From contig NZ_JARKMR010000005.1 of NCBI RefSeq assembly GCF_029350975.1, positions 1 to 64,000 of the forward strand: a stretch of 64,000 bases of DNA, in the 5' to 3' direction. The DNA comes from Maribacter zhoushanensis. Its GTDB lineage: Bacteria; Bacteroidota; Bacteroidia; Flavobacteriales; Flavobacteriaceae. A program made the translations under genes and the position numbers. Of this stretch, positions 17,919 to 27,851 are shown piece by piece (positions within the stretch are counted from its first letter, which is position 1; every line of letters begins with the position of its first letter). The notes beneath the pieces are model-generated. The model was not told the DNA's origin and ran no database searches. It saw only the letters and a program-made list of their open reading frames with translations.

Positions 17919-19394
17919 ATGGAATTGAGAAAAGAATATGACCTTATTTGTGTAGGTGCGGGTATCATGAGTGCTACGTTGGCTTTATTGGTAAAACAGT
18001 TAAAGCCAGATCTTAAAGTACTGATCGTTGAACGATTAGATAAAGTAGCACAAGAAAGTTCTGCAGCTTGGAACAATGCCGGTACAGGACATTCTGCACT
18101 GTGCGAATTAAATTATACTCCGGAAAATGAAGATGGTACAGTTAATATTAAAAAGGCAATTAACATTTGTAGCCAGTTTGAAACCTCTAAACAATATTGG
18201 TCTTATTTGGTAGCGGAAGGTTTTATAAAAGACCCAAAGTCATTTATAACTCCCGTGCCACATCATAGTTGGGTAAAAGGAAAAGACAATGCCGACTATC
18301 TTGAAAATCGTTATAAGGCTTTTAAAGAGCATTTTATGTTCAATACCATTGAGTTTACCACTGCAAAAGAAAAGATGCAAGAATGGTTCCCTTTAATGAT
18401 GCATGGTAGAACAGAAAATGAGGTCATGGCAGCTTCTAGAATTAATAGGGGAACAGAAATGAACTATGGCTCGTTAACGGAGCAATTATTTGATATTTTA
18501 GATAGAGAGTACAATACTAAAGTGCTATTTAATACCGAGGTGGAAGATATTGATCCAGATCACGATGTAGAGTGGTTGGTGAAAATGGAAGACCTTATAA
18601 CGGGAGAGAAAAGTACCGTAGATTCAGAACATGTTTTTATAGGCGCCGGTGGTGGCAGTTTACTGCTGTTGCAAAAAGTAGAAATTGAAGAAAAGGATGG
18701 TTATGGCGGTTTCCCGGTAAGCGGGGAATGGTTAGTGTGCAAAAACCCAGATATCATAAATCAACACAATGCCAAAGTATACAGTAAAGCAGGTATAGGT
18801 GATCCACCAATGTCCGTACCTCATTTAGATACTAGGTACATCAATGGAAAAAGAGAATTACTTTTTGGTCCGTTTGCAGGTTTTAGTCCTAAGTTTTTAA
18901 AAGAGGGTTCCAACTTAGATTTATTAAAATCTATAAATTTTGATAATATACCTTCTATGTGGGGTGTGTTTTGGCACAATTTACCACTAACCAAATATTT
19001 GGTAGAACAGGTAGCCATGAGTTTTGAAGATAGAATGGATTCTCTAAGGGCATTTGTAAAAGATGCTAAAGATGAGGACTGGGAAATTATGATAGCTGGT
19101 CAACGTGTACAGACCATTAAGAAAGATGAGTTTGAGGGTGGTTCTCTAGAATTTGGAACTCAGTTGGTACATAGTAAAGATGGTAGAATTACCTGTCTAT
19201 TAGGAGCCTCACCAGGTGCATCTACTTCCGTGAAGATTATGTTAGATGTGTTGGAAAAAGCTTTTCCTGAAATAATGGATTCTGAGTTTGGTAAAGCTCA
19301 ACTTAATAAAATGGTTCCTTTCTATAAAAAAGAGGTTACCAAAGATTTGTTCGATAAGGAGCTAGCTCGTGTAACCAATGTTTTAGATTTATGA
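17919..19394 (+). CDS. mqo: Malate:quinone oxidoreductase
   Basis: A 491-residue FAD enzyme of the inner-membrane face oxidising malate to oxaloacetate and passing electrons to quinone. Landmarks are the dinucleotide-binding start YDLICVGAGIMSATLAL, AWNNAGTGHSALCELNYTP, and GGFPVSGEWLVC, with the ending typical of Mqo (LLGASPGASTSVKIMLDVLE). ATG 17919 is preferred to an in-frame TTG at 17910. The gene stands alone, with a promoter candidate upstream. It supplies the TCA malate step that many flavobacteria run without NAD-malate dehydrogenase. Confidence 0.96.
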   Translation: MELRKEYDLICVGAGIMSATLALLVKQLKPDLKVLIVERLDKVAQESSAAWNNAGTGHSALCELNYTPENEDGTVNIKKAINICSQFETSKQYWSYLVAEGFIKDPKSFITPVPHHSWVKGKDNADYLENRYKAFKEHFMFNTIEFTTAKEKMQEWFPLMMHGRTENEVMAASRINRGTEMNYGSLTEQLFDILDREYNTKVLFNTEVEDIDPDHDVEWLVKMEDLITGEKSTVDSEHVFIGAGGGSLLLLQKVEIEEKDGYGGFPVSGEWLVCKNPDIINQHNAKVYSKAGIGDPPMSVPHLDTRYINGKRELLFGPFAGFSPKFLKEGSNLDLLKSINFDNIPSMWGVFWHNLPLTKYLVEQVAMSFEDRMDSLRAFVKDAKDEDWEIMIAGQRVQTIKKDEFEGGSLEFGTQLVHSKDGRITCLLGASPGASTSVKIMLDVLEKAFPEIMDSEFGKAQLNKMVPFYKKEVTKDLFDKELARVTNVLDL

Positions 19395-19499
19395 ATATAA
19401 TTTATTTAAGATAAATTTATGCTTAATAGCACTAAATCAGTACAATAAAAAAATAGAACTTGCATTATCATTATTCAGTACAGATACTACAAAAATTAA

Positions 19500-20378
19500 A
19501 TGCGGTTTAAATTACCTTTATTTTTATTCTTCATAATTAGCTTTTCATCACAAGCACAACTAAGTGATTTAGCTCGTTTAGATTTTACATTTATACCTAA
19601 TAAAGGTTCTGATGTAGAGTATACACGGTCAAGATTTCTTGTTAATTACCCGGTAAAACTTAAGAAAGAAGGGCAGTATTTATTTTTAGGAGTAGATTAT
19701 AGTAATGTACACCTTCGCTTTAAAGATGATGAGCTTCCTTTTGATAGAGAGTTATTGAATGATTTTAAACTTTTAGATTTCACCATTGGCTATACCAAAC
19801 CATTAAAAAATGGGTGGCGTTTAGGTGCACGTTTTCAGCCAGGTATAAGCACAAATCTTACAGCTAGAAATCTGAATGCTAATGATTTGGTTTTTTCGGG
19901 AGATTTAGTTTTTATAAAAAAGTTTGAAAAAGATTTAGAAAAGCCGTCACGTTTAATAGTAGGTCTATCTTATTCACAAAATAGGGGGTATGTTTTCCCA
20001 TTGCCCTTCATTAGCTATTACAAAAAGTTTAGACCTGATTGGTCTTTTAATATTGGTATTCCAAAGTCTAATTTACAGTATCATCTTTCAGAAAAGCATC
20101 GCTTTAAGTTATATGCACAATTAGATGGTTTTACCTCTAATATACAGAATGGAGCATTAGTGAACGAAAATGAATTCGCTGAATTAATTAATATGTCTTT
20201 GATTAATGGAGGTCTACAGTATGAGTATCATTTCACGGATCACTTGCAGTTAGATTTACGGGCAGCTTATAATTTTAGTTTAAATAATAAGCTTAAAGAC
20301 GGTAATAATAACACCTTGCTTACTATAGATAATGATTCTAGAAGTTATTTTAGGGCAGTATTAAGATTCAAAATATAA
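19500..20378 (+). CDS. DUF6268-like exported beta-barrel protein
   Basis: A 292-residue protein with a signal peptide ending SSQAQ and repeated amphipathic strands (YLFLGVDYS, WRLGARFQPGIS, LQLDLRAAYNF), ending LRFKI with the C-terminal hydrophobic pattern of outer-membrane barrels. It resembles the DUF6268 family by memory. Function is unknown. It sits alone between mqo and a strong shared terminator. Confidence 0.75.
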   Translation: MRFKLPLFLFFIISFSSQAQLSDLARLDFTFIPNKGSDVEYTRSRFLVNYPVKLKKEGQYLFLGVDYSNVHLRFKDDELPFDRELLNDFKLLDFTIGYTKPLKNGWRLGARFQPGISTNLTARNLNANDLVFSGDLVFIKKFEKDLEKPSRLIVGLSYSQNRGYVFPLPFISYYKKFRPDWSFNIGIPKSNLQYHLSEKHRFKLYAQLDGFTSNIQNGALVNENEFAELINMSLINGGLQYEYHFTDHLQLDLRAAYNFSLNNKLKDGNNNTLLTIDNDSRSYFRAVLRFKI

Positions 20379-20395
20379 ATACTGGCAATAAATAT

Positions 20396-20430
20396 AAAAC
20401 GCCGAAATCTAAGACTTCGGCGTTTTAATT
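20396..20430. terminator. Bidirectional terminator
   Basis: Eleven-base perfect arms (20396-20406 and 20416-20426) with AAAA before and TTTT after serve both converging genes, the DUF6268-like gene on plus and the molybdenum hydroxylase on minus. Confidence 0.9.
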
Positions 20431-20449
20431 TTACAATAGCATAAGGGCG

Positions 20450-22654
20450 TTAGCCAATTACCGATTTTTCAGTAATAAATGGTTGATTGTAATGTCTTTG
20501 TCCTGTTGCCTTATAAAGGGCATTTGCCAATGCACCAATAATTGGAGGCAAAGAAGGCTCTCCTAATCCGGTAGGATCAATACCGTTGTCTACAAAAAAG
20601 CTTTCTATTTCCTTTGGGGCTTCTTTATGTCTGATCAAGCGATAAGTATCGTAATTTTTATGTTGAGGTTTACCATCTTTAAAAGTCATTTCGCTGTATG
20701 TTGCATGACCTATACCGTCGATGATACCACCTTCAATTTGGTTTTTTGCTGCCATAGGGTTAATGACAATACCACAATCAACGGCACACCAAACTTTATC
20801 TACCTTTGGTGATTCTGTATCTGTAGAGAGGTCTAAAATCTGTGCTACATAAGAATTATGGCAGTAATATGCAGAAACTCCTCTTGCGGTTCCATTTTTC
20901 TGACTTCCGTACCAACTAGCTTTATCTCTCACTAATTTAAGAACACCTGCATAACGCACAGGGTCGTAATCGTTCTTTTCAGGTTCTCCAACAGGATTTT
21001 TGATGGCTCTGTCAAATAACTCTAATCTAAATTCAATTGGGTCTTTACCAGCAGTCTCGGCAACTTCATCTAAAAAAGCTTGTTCAGCACCGGCAACAAA
21101 ATTAGAACGTGGGGCACGCCATGCACCAGTAGTCACATTGGTTTCTAAACTAAATTTTTCAGCTAGGTAGTTATCTACGGCGCCTGCAGGAAATCTATTT
21201 TCAAAAAGTAAATCGTCATTACTACCCGCGCCTTTAACGTGCCATGCAATTAGATTACCATCTTTATCTAGACCTGCCTTATATTTTACTTTATATGTAG
21301 GGCGGTAGGTACCTTGGGTCATATCATCTTCACGAGTATAAACCAACTTTATAGGTGTTTGCATACGTTGAGATATCACGGCAGCTTCTACACCAAATGT
21401 ACCATAGAGACGACGACCAAATCCGCCACCCATACGGCTCATTTTAATATCAATTTTCTCTAGTGGCATTCCTAGTCTAGATGACAAGGTCTTCTCTAAA
21501 AACTCAGGAGTCTGTATAGGTCCGTTGAATAATGCTCTTTCAGCAGTAACATCGGCATAAAAGTTCATTGGTTCCATGGTATTGTGCGCTAAAAAAGGAG
21601 CACTGTAGGTGCGTTCAATAACCTTGTCCGCTTTTTTAAATGCACTGGCAACATTACCATCTTTACGAGCTGGTTGTTTAGAAGAAGTATTCAATAATTT
21701 TGTCAATGCTTCGTCATGCCCTTCTGTGCTTTCTAGTGCTGATGTTTCTTCCCAAGTTACGTTTAGCGCCTTTTTTGCTTGCATACATTGCCAAGTACTT
21801 TCACCCACAATAGCTACAAGCTTATTAATGGCACCGGCATCTGACCATTGTTTTTCTGTATCTTCTTTATATACTTCAATAGGGAAAACATCTTTGATGC
21901 CTGGCATAGTCTTTATGTCATCGGCATTCATAGATTTATAGGTCATACCAAAAGCTGGCGGGTGAACGATCATGGCAATCATCATTCCTTCCTCTTGAAT
22001 ATCTATACCGAACAAAGGTTTACCGGTAACAATATTAGGACCGTCAACATTACGTCTATCGGTGCCTATAATATCAAAATTACTTGTTTCTTTAAGTTTT
22101 ACTTCTTCTGGTACTGGTAAAGTAGCCGCTTTAGAAGCCATTTCTCCAAATCCGGCAGAGTTGTTAGATGCGGCGTGACTTATAACACCGGCATTGACCG
22201 TAATTTCAGCTTCGTCAACTTGCCAAGCTTCTGCAGCTGCAGCAACTAACATATGCCTTGCTGTTGCACCTGCCATTCTTAATCCTGACCAACCAACACG
22301 AATAGATTGACTGCCACCTGCTAATTGTCTTTGAAAAATATCAGTGTTTAAAGGAGCTTGTTCTACAATTACATTTTTCCAATCTACACCAAGTTCATCT
22401 GCAACAATCATGGGCATAGAGGTTTTTACATTCTGCCCAATCTCTGGATTTGGAGACATGATAGTCACCATACCATTATCTCCAATTTTTAGAAAGCTAT
22501 TAATATCAAACCATTCTTTTGGTATGTTACTAACTTGTTCAGGGGTAGGTTTACATGATGCTAGCCAACTAAATCCTAAAATCATACCACCACCGGCAAG
22601 CGTACCACTTTTTAAGAAAGAACGTCTATTATATGTTGTTTTAATGAGTGTCAT
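20450..22654 (-). CDS. Molybdopterin-binding subunit of xanthine dehydrogenase family (isoquinoline/aldehyde oxidoreductase type)
   Basis: A 734-residue large subunit that binds the molybdenum cofactor and oxidises aldehydes or N-heterocycles. The N-terminus carries a twin-arginine signal (NRRSFLKSG) running into SWLASC, which reads as a Tat lipoprotein signal. Cofactor-binding motifs include GGFGRRLYGTFGVEAA, WRAPRSNFVAG and the C-terminal GLGEPSLPPIIGALANAL, whose Glu is the catalytic base in the family. It is most like IorB-type periplasmic members. No FAD subunit is present, so electrons probably go via the 2Fe-2S partner to a cytochrome or quinone. The substrate is unknown. Confidence 0.92.
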   Translation of the reverse strand: MTLIKTTYNRRSFLKSGTLAGGGMILGFSWLASCKPTPEQVSNIPKEWFDINSFLKIGDNGMVTIMSPNPEIGQNVKTSMPMIVADELGVDWKNVIVEQAPLNTDIFQRQLAGGSQSIRVGWSGLRMAGATARHMLVAAAAEAWQVDEAEITVNAGVISHAASNNSAGFGEMASKAATLPVPEEVKLKETSNFDIIGTDRRNVDGPNIVTGKPLFGIDIQEEGMMIAMIVHPPAFGMTYKSMNADDIKTMPGIKDVFPIEVYKEDTEKQWSDAGAINKLVAIVGESTWQCMQAKKALNVTWEETSALESTEGHDEALTKLLNTSSKQPARKDGNVASAFKKADKVIERTYSAPFLAHNTMEPMNFYADVTAERALFNGPIQTPEFLEKTLSSRLGMPLEKIDIKMSRMGGGFGRRLYGTFGVEAAVISQRMQTPIKLVYTREDDMTQGTYRPTYKVKYKAGLDKDGNLIAWHVKGAGSNDDLLFENRFPAGAVDNYLAEKFSLETNVTTGAWRAPRSNFVAGAEQAFLDEVAETAGKDPIEFRLELFDRAIKNPVGEPEKNDYDPVRYAGVLKLVRDKASWYGSQKNGTARGVSAYYCHNSYVAQILDLSTDTESPKVDKVWCAVDCGIVINPMAAKNQIEGGIIDGIGHATYSEMTFKDGKPQHKNYDTYRLIRHKEAPKEIESFFVDNGIDPTGLGEPSLPPIIGALANALYKATGQRHYNQPFITEKSVIG

Positions 22655-22701
22655 CTTTTTGTTTTTTGAAGGTTAAAAATCCCAACATTGTGGGGTATAA
22701 A

Positions 22702-23166
22702 TTACGCGTTAGAAATACTAGAAGCATTTTTAATAGCTTTCTTAATTCGCGTATAAGTACCACAACGACAGATATTACCGTTCATAGCATTTTCAATTTC
22801 GGTATCAGTAGGGTTGGGGTTCTGTTTTAAAAACGCACTGGCATTCATAATTTGACCCGCTTGGCAATACCCACATTGGTACACATCTTCTTCTATCCAA
22901 GCCTTTTGAACAGGGTGGTCTCCGTTTTCAGAAAGACCCTCAATAGTAGTTATAGATTGTTCACCCACGGCAGAAACCGGAAGCTGGCAAGAGCGCACTG
23001 CATTATCACCTAAGTGAACGGTACATGCTCCACATTGTGCAATACCGCAACCAAATTTTGTGCCTACCAATTTTAAATGATCCCGTAATACCCAAAGCAT
23101 TGGTGTAGAAGGATCTACATCTACTTCTTTGGTTTCTCCATTAACTTTTAAACTGAAATTTGCCAT
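22702..23166 (-). CDS. 2Fe-2S subunit of the molybdenum hydroxylase
   Basis: A 154-residue protein with two iron-sulfur clusters: a plant-ferredoxin type N-terminal domain ([14 protein letters not shown]) and a C-terminal helical domain ([10 protein letters not shown] and [11 protein letters not shown]). It has no signal peptide, so it is likely exported bound to the Tat-targeted large subunit encoded 47 bases downstream. Length and cysteine spacing are those of IorA/CoxS. Confidence 0.95.
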   Translation of the reverse strand: MANFSLKVNGETKEVDVDPSTPMLWVLRDHLKLVGTKFGCGIAQCGACTVHLGDNAVRSCQLPVSAVGEQSITTIEGLSENGDHPVQKAWIEEDVYQCGYCQAGQIMNASAFLKQNPNPTDTEIENAMNGNICRCGTYTRIKKAIKNASSISNA

Positions 23167-23489
23167 TCGTTTTTCCTATTTGTTTGAGTTCTCTGAAATT
23201 AGGTATTTTTTTAGAAAAATGACCGAGATTTAAGAACAAAAAATCTTAAAATTTTCTTGACAGCATATTAAGATTGAAATTTTTAATTTTTGTGTAAGGT
23301 ATTGATAATTAGAGGTGTGAAGGGTTTATTAGAAATTTCCATAAAAATGGCGTTTTCCATTTCTCTTTTTAACTTAAAACCGAAAGAGTTATTTAATTAT
23401 TGAATAGTGATATTTAAAGAGTGTCTATCTAAGTAGTTTTAGCAACGATAGCAATCCTTGTTTTCTGAATAACCACTAATCTATTGAAT
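23167..23489. other. Divergent intergenic region
   Basis: This 323-base stretch separates the minus-strand molybdenum hydroxylase operon from the plus-strand amino-acid-like biosynthesis cluster. It should hold both promoters. I see no convincing TTG/TAnnTTTG pair, strong palindrome or open frame in it. Confidence 0.5.
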
Positions 23490-24503
23490 ATGATAACACA
23501 AAATATTTCTGATACTGTATCTGATTCTATTATTAATACCATTGGTAACACACCATTGGTTCAATTAAATAAAATTTTTAAGCATAATAAATTCAATCTT
23601 TTCGGCAAGCTAGAAGCTGCAAACCCTGCCGGAAGCATTAAAGACAGAACTTCCCTTTTTATATTGCAACAAGCACTTGCCAATGGCAGAATAAAAAAGG
23701 GAGATACGGTCATAGAATCAAGTTCAGGTAATATGGCGGTTGGTCTGGCGCAGGCATGTTTATACTATGGTCTTAAATTGATAGTTGTAGTAGATCCCAA
23801 ATTAAATTTACACACAGAGAAAATTCTAAATACCTATGGTGCCCGCATAGAAAAAGTAACTGAGCCAAAAGAGGATGGAGGCTTTTTAGCGGCAAGATTA
23901 GAGCGTGTTCGTTACTTATTGATCAGTATTCCAAATAGTTTTTGGTCAAACCAATACGGTAATCAAGACAATCCGTTAACGCATCATAAAACAATGACAG
24001 AGATTATGGATTCTTTAGAGGGTAAATTAGATTACCTATTTGTTGCTACCAGCACATGCGGCACATTAATGGGCTGTGCAGATTATATAAAAGAAAACAA
24101 TTTGGACACCAAGATAATTGCTGTTGATGCTGTAGGTAGTGTTTTGTTTGGCGGTCCGCCATTAAAAAGATTAATTCCGGGTCATGGTGCGGGTGTACCT
24201 TCCCAATTTTTGGATACGGACAAGATTTATGATCATGTATATGTAGATGATGTTGATTGCGCAAGAGGATGTTGGTCATTACTGGAAAATGAATCAATTT
24301 TATGCGGAGGTTCTTCTGGCGGTATGATCAGTGCCGTAAAAAAGTACAGTAAAAAAATAGAAGCGGATAGTAATTGTGCGCTGTTTTTAGGTGATCGTGG
24401 AGAACGCTATTTAGATACTATCTATAATCAAGACTGGTTATTAAAAGAATTACCGGAAAGTAGAAATGCTTTTACTCCCTTAGGAGGGTGGAAAGTAGCA
24501 TAA
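23490..24503 (+). CDS. sbnA: SbnA-like PLP-dependent enzyme (2,3-diaminopropionate biosynthesis)
   Basis: A 337-residue cysteine-synthase fold enzyme. The PLP lysine is in NPAGSIKDR (K51), the phosphate loop is SSSGNMAVGL and CGGSSGGM closes the site. SbnA hallmarks rather than CysK ones are present: EDGGFLAARLERVRYLL and FWSNQYGNQDNP. SbnA joins O-phosphoserine and glutamate into a precursor of 2,3-diaminopropionate. The ATG at 23490 is preferred to a TTG 6 bases earlier. No SbnB (ornithine-cyclodeaminase-like) gene is next door, so release of diaminopropionate would need another route. It is coupled to the next gene by 3 bases. Confidence 0.85.
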   Translation: MITQNISDTVSDSIINTIGNTPLVQLNKIFKHNKFNLFGKLEAANPAGSIKDRTSLFILQQALANGRIKKGDTVIESSSGNMAVGLAQACLYYGLKLIVVVDPKLNLHTEKILNTYGARIEKVTEPKEDGGFLAARLERVRYLLISIPNSFWSNQYGNQDNPLTHHKTMTEIMDSLEGKLDYLFVATSTCGTLMGCADYIKENNLDTKIIAVDAVGSVLFGGPPLKRLIPGHGAGVPSQFLDTDKIYDHVYVDDVDCARGCWSLLENESILCGGSSGGMISAVKKYSKKIEADSNCALFLGDRGERYLDTIYNQDWLLKELPESRNAFTPLGGWKVA

Positions 24504-24506
24504 TCT

Positions 24507-26324
24507 ATGAATGATAATAGCATATATAATATTGGAATAATAGGTTTTGGACCTAAGGGCTTCTATGGTTTTGAAAGATTGATAGCGTATTTAAATGAAG
24601 CTAAAATTTTAAATACTGTACAAATACATGTTTTCAATAGCACATCTTTTTTAGCATCGGGCGATGTATATAGATCAGATCAGCCAGAGTACCTAATTAT
24701 GAATTACGCCAATCGTAATATTAATAGTTGGGTATTACAAGAACCTTTTTCATCTGCTACCGAAACTCCTGATTTTGTAACATGGCTTGCAGATAATGGT
24801 CATAAGAATACTGCTTCTGGAAAATATGCACCTAGAGCTCTAGTAGGTAGCTATCTGGCAGATTGTTATCAGTATGTATTAGACCATTTGCCAAGTAATG
24901 TTCAGGTAGTTACGCATATTGGCACGGTAACTAATATGACAAAACAAAAGAATAGTTATCAAGTATTTTATAAGGATAAAGCAACCAGTAGACAAGAAGT
25001 TGTTACCTGTAACAAGGTTTTATTTACAACGGGGCACCATTCTTTTAAAACTCAGAAAAGCAAAAGTGTCATTTCAGAAAATAAGATTGATTTTATTTAT
25101 CCTACCAACGAAAAATTAAAGCCTATATTTTCAAGGTCTTTAGTAGCTATAAAAGGTTTTGGGCTAACGGCTATTGACGCAATTATAGCTTTGACAGAAG
25201 GTAGGGGAGGTAATTTTGAAAAGAGTGATACAGGTAATTTAAAATATATTTCATCAGGTGATGAGCCTTTTAAAATTTATCCGTTCTCTAGAACCGGTGT
25301 GCCTATGGTACCAAGAAATGACTCATTGTCAACTGTTACGGATTTGTATTTTTTAACCGAAGATGTGGTAACTGAACTTAAGAAAAATAAACCTGTTAGT
25401 TTTAATGCTACGCTGTTACCTTTATTTAAGAAAGAATTTTATTTTTCATATTACACGGTATTGTTTAGAAATTATGGTCATCAGTTTTATTATGACGATG
25501 ATTTTAAAGTAATGGAAAAACAGGTGAAATATTTTCATGAAGATTACCCTGATTCTCCTGTTTTTAATTGGAAAGCTATAATAAATCCGTTTAAAGAGAA
25601 GTCCGTTTTATCAACAAAGGAAATACAAGTTTACCTACAGTTTTTAATTGATGAAGCTAATGATGGAGAAGAAAAAAGTCCGTTAATGGCAGCAGTTACC
25701 ACATGGCATAAAATTAGTCCTATATTCAATGAGCTATATAGTTTTGGAGGTTTAGATGCGGTTTCGCACAAGGAATTTGATACCTATTATTTTGGACTGT
25801 TCAATAGGTTATCCTATGGTCCGCCAGTTGAGAATATGCAAAAAATTGTAGCGCTTTGTAACGCAGGTATTTTAGATTTCACTTACGCTAAATCTGCAAC
25901 TATATCTATAGATGATGCTAATAAAAATTTTAGCTTACAAATAGATAATGGTCAAAGAACGGAAATAAACTATTTGGTAAATGCAACAATTTCCAGGGCT
26001 AAGGAAGGAAATTTTGAAAATGAACTTTACCAGAATTTGTTGGAAAATGGACTAATTAGTGAATTTGAAAATAAAACACAGACCGGTTACAAACCAGGTT
26101 GTATAGAAATTAGTAAAGCAGGAAATGCTATAGACGGCAATGGTCATGTCAATACAGATATTTCATTTTATGGAACACCTACAGAAGGCATAACCTGCGA
26201 TAATGATACCTTGTCAAGAACCCGAAACGATTTTGCGTCTATTTGGGCAAAATCTACCAGTGAAGCAATTAAAGAGAAAGATGAAAGAACAAAAAAATAT
26301 AAAAGGAAAGAACATGTATTATAA
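24507..26324 (+). CDS. FAD/NAD(P)-binding protein of the biosynthetic cluster
   Basis: A 605-residue protein starting NIGIIGFGPKGFYGFERLI, an FAD/NAD(P)-binding Rossmann motif of the PF13454 type. A second nucleotide-binding region is suggested near VAIKGFGLTAIDAII (about 213-227). The rest is not recognisable as a characterised oxygenase. It may be an amino-acid or amine oxidoreductase tailoring the product of the SbnA-like enzyme. The gene overlaps the next by 11 bases, and I recall the same three-gene association in the rhizobial plasmid genes y4xP, y4xO and y4yA. Confidence 0.75.
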   Translation: MNDNSIYNIGIIGFGPKGFYGFERLIAYLNEAKILNTVQIHVFNSTSFLASGDVYRSDQPEYLIMNYANRNINSWVLQEPFSSATETPDFVTWLADNGHKNTASGKYAPRALVGSYLADCYQYVLDHLPSNVQVVTHIGTVTNMTKQKNSYQVFYKDKATSRQEVVTCNKVLFTTGHHSFKTQKSKSVISENKIDFIYPTNEKLKPIFSRSLVAIKGFGLTAIDAIIALTEGRGGNFEKSDTGNLKYISSGDEPFKIYPFSRTGVPMVPRNDSLSTVTDLYFLTEDVVTELKKNKPVSFNATLLPLFKKEFYFSYYTVLFRNYGHQFYYDDDFKVMEKQVKYFHEDYPDSPVFNWKAIINPFKEKSVLSTKEIQVYLQFLIDEANDGEEKSPLMAAVTTWHKISPIFNELYSFGGLDAVSHKEFDTYYFGLFNRLSYGPPVENMQKIVALCNAGILDFTYAKSATISIDDANKNFSLQIDNGQRTEINYLVNATISRAKEGNFENELYQNLLENGLISEFENKTQTGYKPGCIEISKAGNAIDGNGHVNTDISFYGTPTEGITCDNDTLSRTRNDFASIWAKSTSEAIKEKDERTKKYKRKEHVL

Positions 26325-27768
26325 GGGAAAACCTGAATATCAATTGACACCAAAGACTTCTGAATGGATGCATGAGCTATTCAATGACCAAGGGGTTGTA
26401 AGAGGTTTAGTTGAACGATATGGTTCGCCCATAAACATACATCATTTACCATCTTTCAATCTCAATTGCGAAAGCTACCAGGAGGTTTTTCAATCCTATG
26501 GATTAAAATATAGAATTTTTTATGCCAGAAAAGCTAACAAATCTAAAGGTTTGGTAAAACAGGCATTTACATCTGGTATAGGTGTAGATACCGCCAGCTT
26601 TAAAGAGTTGGAACAGTCACTGGCACTGGGCGGAAATGCTGAAAATTTAGTGTTGACGGCAGCAATAAAGACCGAAGCACAAATAGAATTGGCAATTAAT
26701 AATGGCGTACCCATTATTTTGGATAATGAAGATGAATGTAGGTTGACCCAAACAGTAGCTGCTAAATTGAATAAAACGGCAAAAGTTGGATTTAGAATTA
26801 GTGGTTTTGAAGTTGATGGAAAGAAACTTTATAGTCGTTTTGGTTTTGATGTAGATGAAGTAATAGATTTTATAGGGTCCTATGTTGGCGACGGTAAAAC
26901 TTTTGATTTACTAGAAGTAACCGGACTTCATTTTCATTTAGATAGTTATTCTACGCATCAGCGAAGTGTCAGTTTAATTGCAAGCATTCACATCGTTTCA
27001 GCTTTAAAAGAAAAAGGATACCCCATTTCATTTATTGATATAGGCGGTGGTATTCTAATGAACTATTTAGAGGATGAAAAAGAGTGGACGAATTTTAATG
27101 AAAAATTAAAAGATGCTGTATTAAACCAGGATAATGATATTACTTTCAATGATAATGGATTGGGCTTTAGGCTAGAAGATGGTAAGTTGAATGGTAAATT
27201 GAATACCTACCCGTACTTTAATAAGATAAATAAAGGTTCTTTTATAAAAGAGGTGCTAGATTTTATGGATGATGCATCAGGGTTATCGGTAGCATCTTTG
27301 TTACTTAAAAATGATATAGAAATACGTATAGAACCTGGTCGCTCTTTATTGGACCAAGTGGGAATGACGGTCGCAAAAGTCATCCACCGAAAAAAAGATG
27401 CTAAAGGGCAATGGTTGGTTGGTCTAGAAATGAATATGAGTCAGATGATGAGTTCAAGCGCAGATTTTCTACTAGATCCATTTATGCTTTATAATTCTGA
27501 AATTATGGAAAATGAGCATGTTGATGTATTTTTTACGGGAGCTTATTGCTTGGAAAGAGATGTATTGTTAAAAAGAAAAATAACACTACCTAGATTACCG
27601 GCAATAGGCGAGTATGTGGCTTTTGTGAATACAGCGGGTTATATGATGCACTTTTTTGAAACGGAAGCGCATCTTTTTGAACTAACTACCAATTTAGTTT
27701 TTACGGGATTAAATGAAAAGTTATCATTTTTTCAATTTATAGATGATAAAAAGATTGTGTTGGAATAG
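26314..27768 (+). CDS. Y4yA-type PLP-dependent decarboxylase (DAP/ornithine decarboxylase fold III)
   Basis: A 484-residue alanine-racemase-fold decarboxylase. The PLP lysine is in YARKANKSKG (K73). Other motifs are VTGLHFHLDS, FIDIGGGI, EPGRSLLDQVG and GAYCLERD. It is like diaminopimelate decarboxylase but matches the Y4yA subgroup better. ATG 26314 is chosen because AAGGAAAG lies 5-8 bases upstream and the overlap with the preceding gene is only 11 bases; ATG 26281 is possible. It likely decarboxylates the amino-acid product of the cluster. Confidence 0.82.
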   Translation: MYYKGKPEYQLTPKTSEWMHELFNDQGVVRGLVERYGSPINIHHLPSFNLNCESYQEVFQSYGLKYRIFYARKANKSKGLVKQAFTSGIGVDTASFKELEQSLALGGNAENLVLTAAIKTEAQIELAINNGVPIILDNEDECRLTQTVAAKLNKTAKVGFRISGFEVDGKKLYSRFGFDVDEVIDFIGSYVGDGKTFDLLEVTGLHFHLDSYSTHQRSVSLIASIHIVSALKEKGYPISFIDIGGGILMNYLEDEKEWTNFNEKLKDAVLNQDNDITFNDNGLGFRLEDGKLNGKLNTYPYFNKINKGSFIKEVLDFMDDASGLSVASLLLKNDIEIRIEPGRSLLDQVGMTVAKVIHRKKDAKGQWLVGLEMNMSQMMSSSADFLLDPFMLYNSEIMENEHVDVFFTGAYCLERDVLLKRKITLPRLPAIGEYVAFVNTAGYMMHFFETEAHLFELTTNLVFTGLNEKLSFFQFIDDKKIVLE

Positions 27769-27851
27769 CATTATTAAATGCATCAATAACTAAGTGTATT
27801 AAGACAAGGCAAATTTGAGGTATTGGGTAATTTGTATAAAAATTAATTATC

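Noticed and set aside
23484-23489. TTG start for the SbnA-like gene at 23484.
   Set aside because: An ATG is two codons later in the same frame and begins the normal N-terminus.
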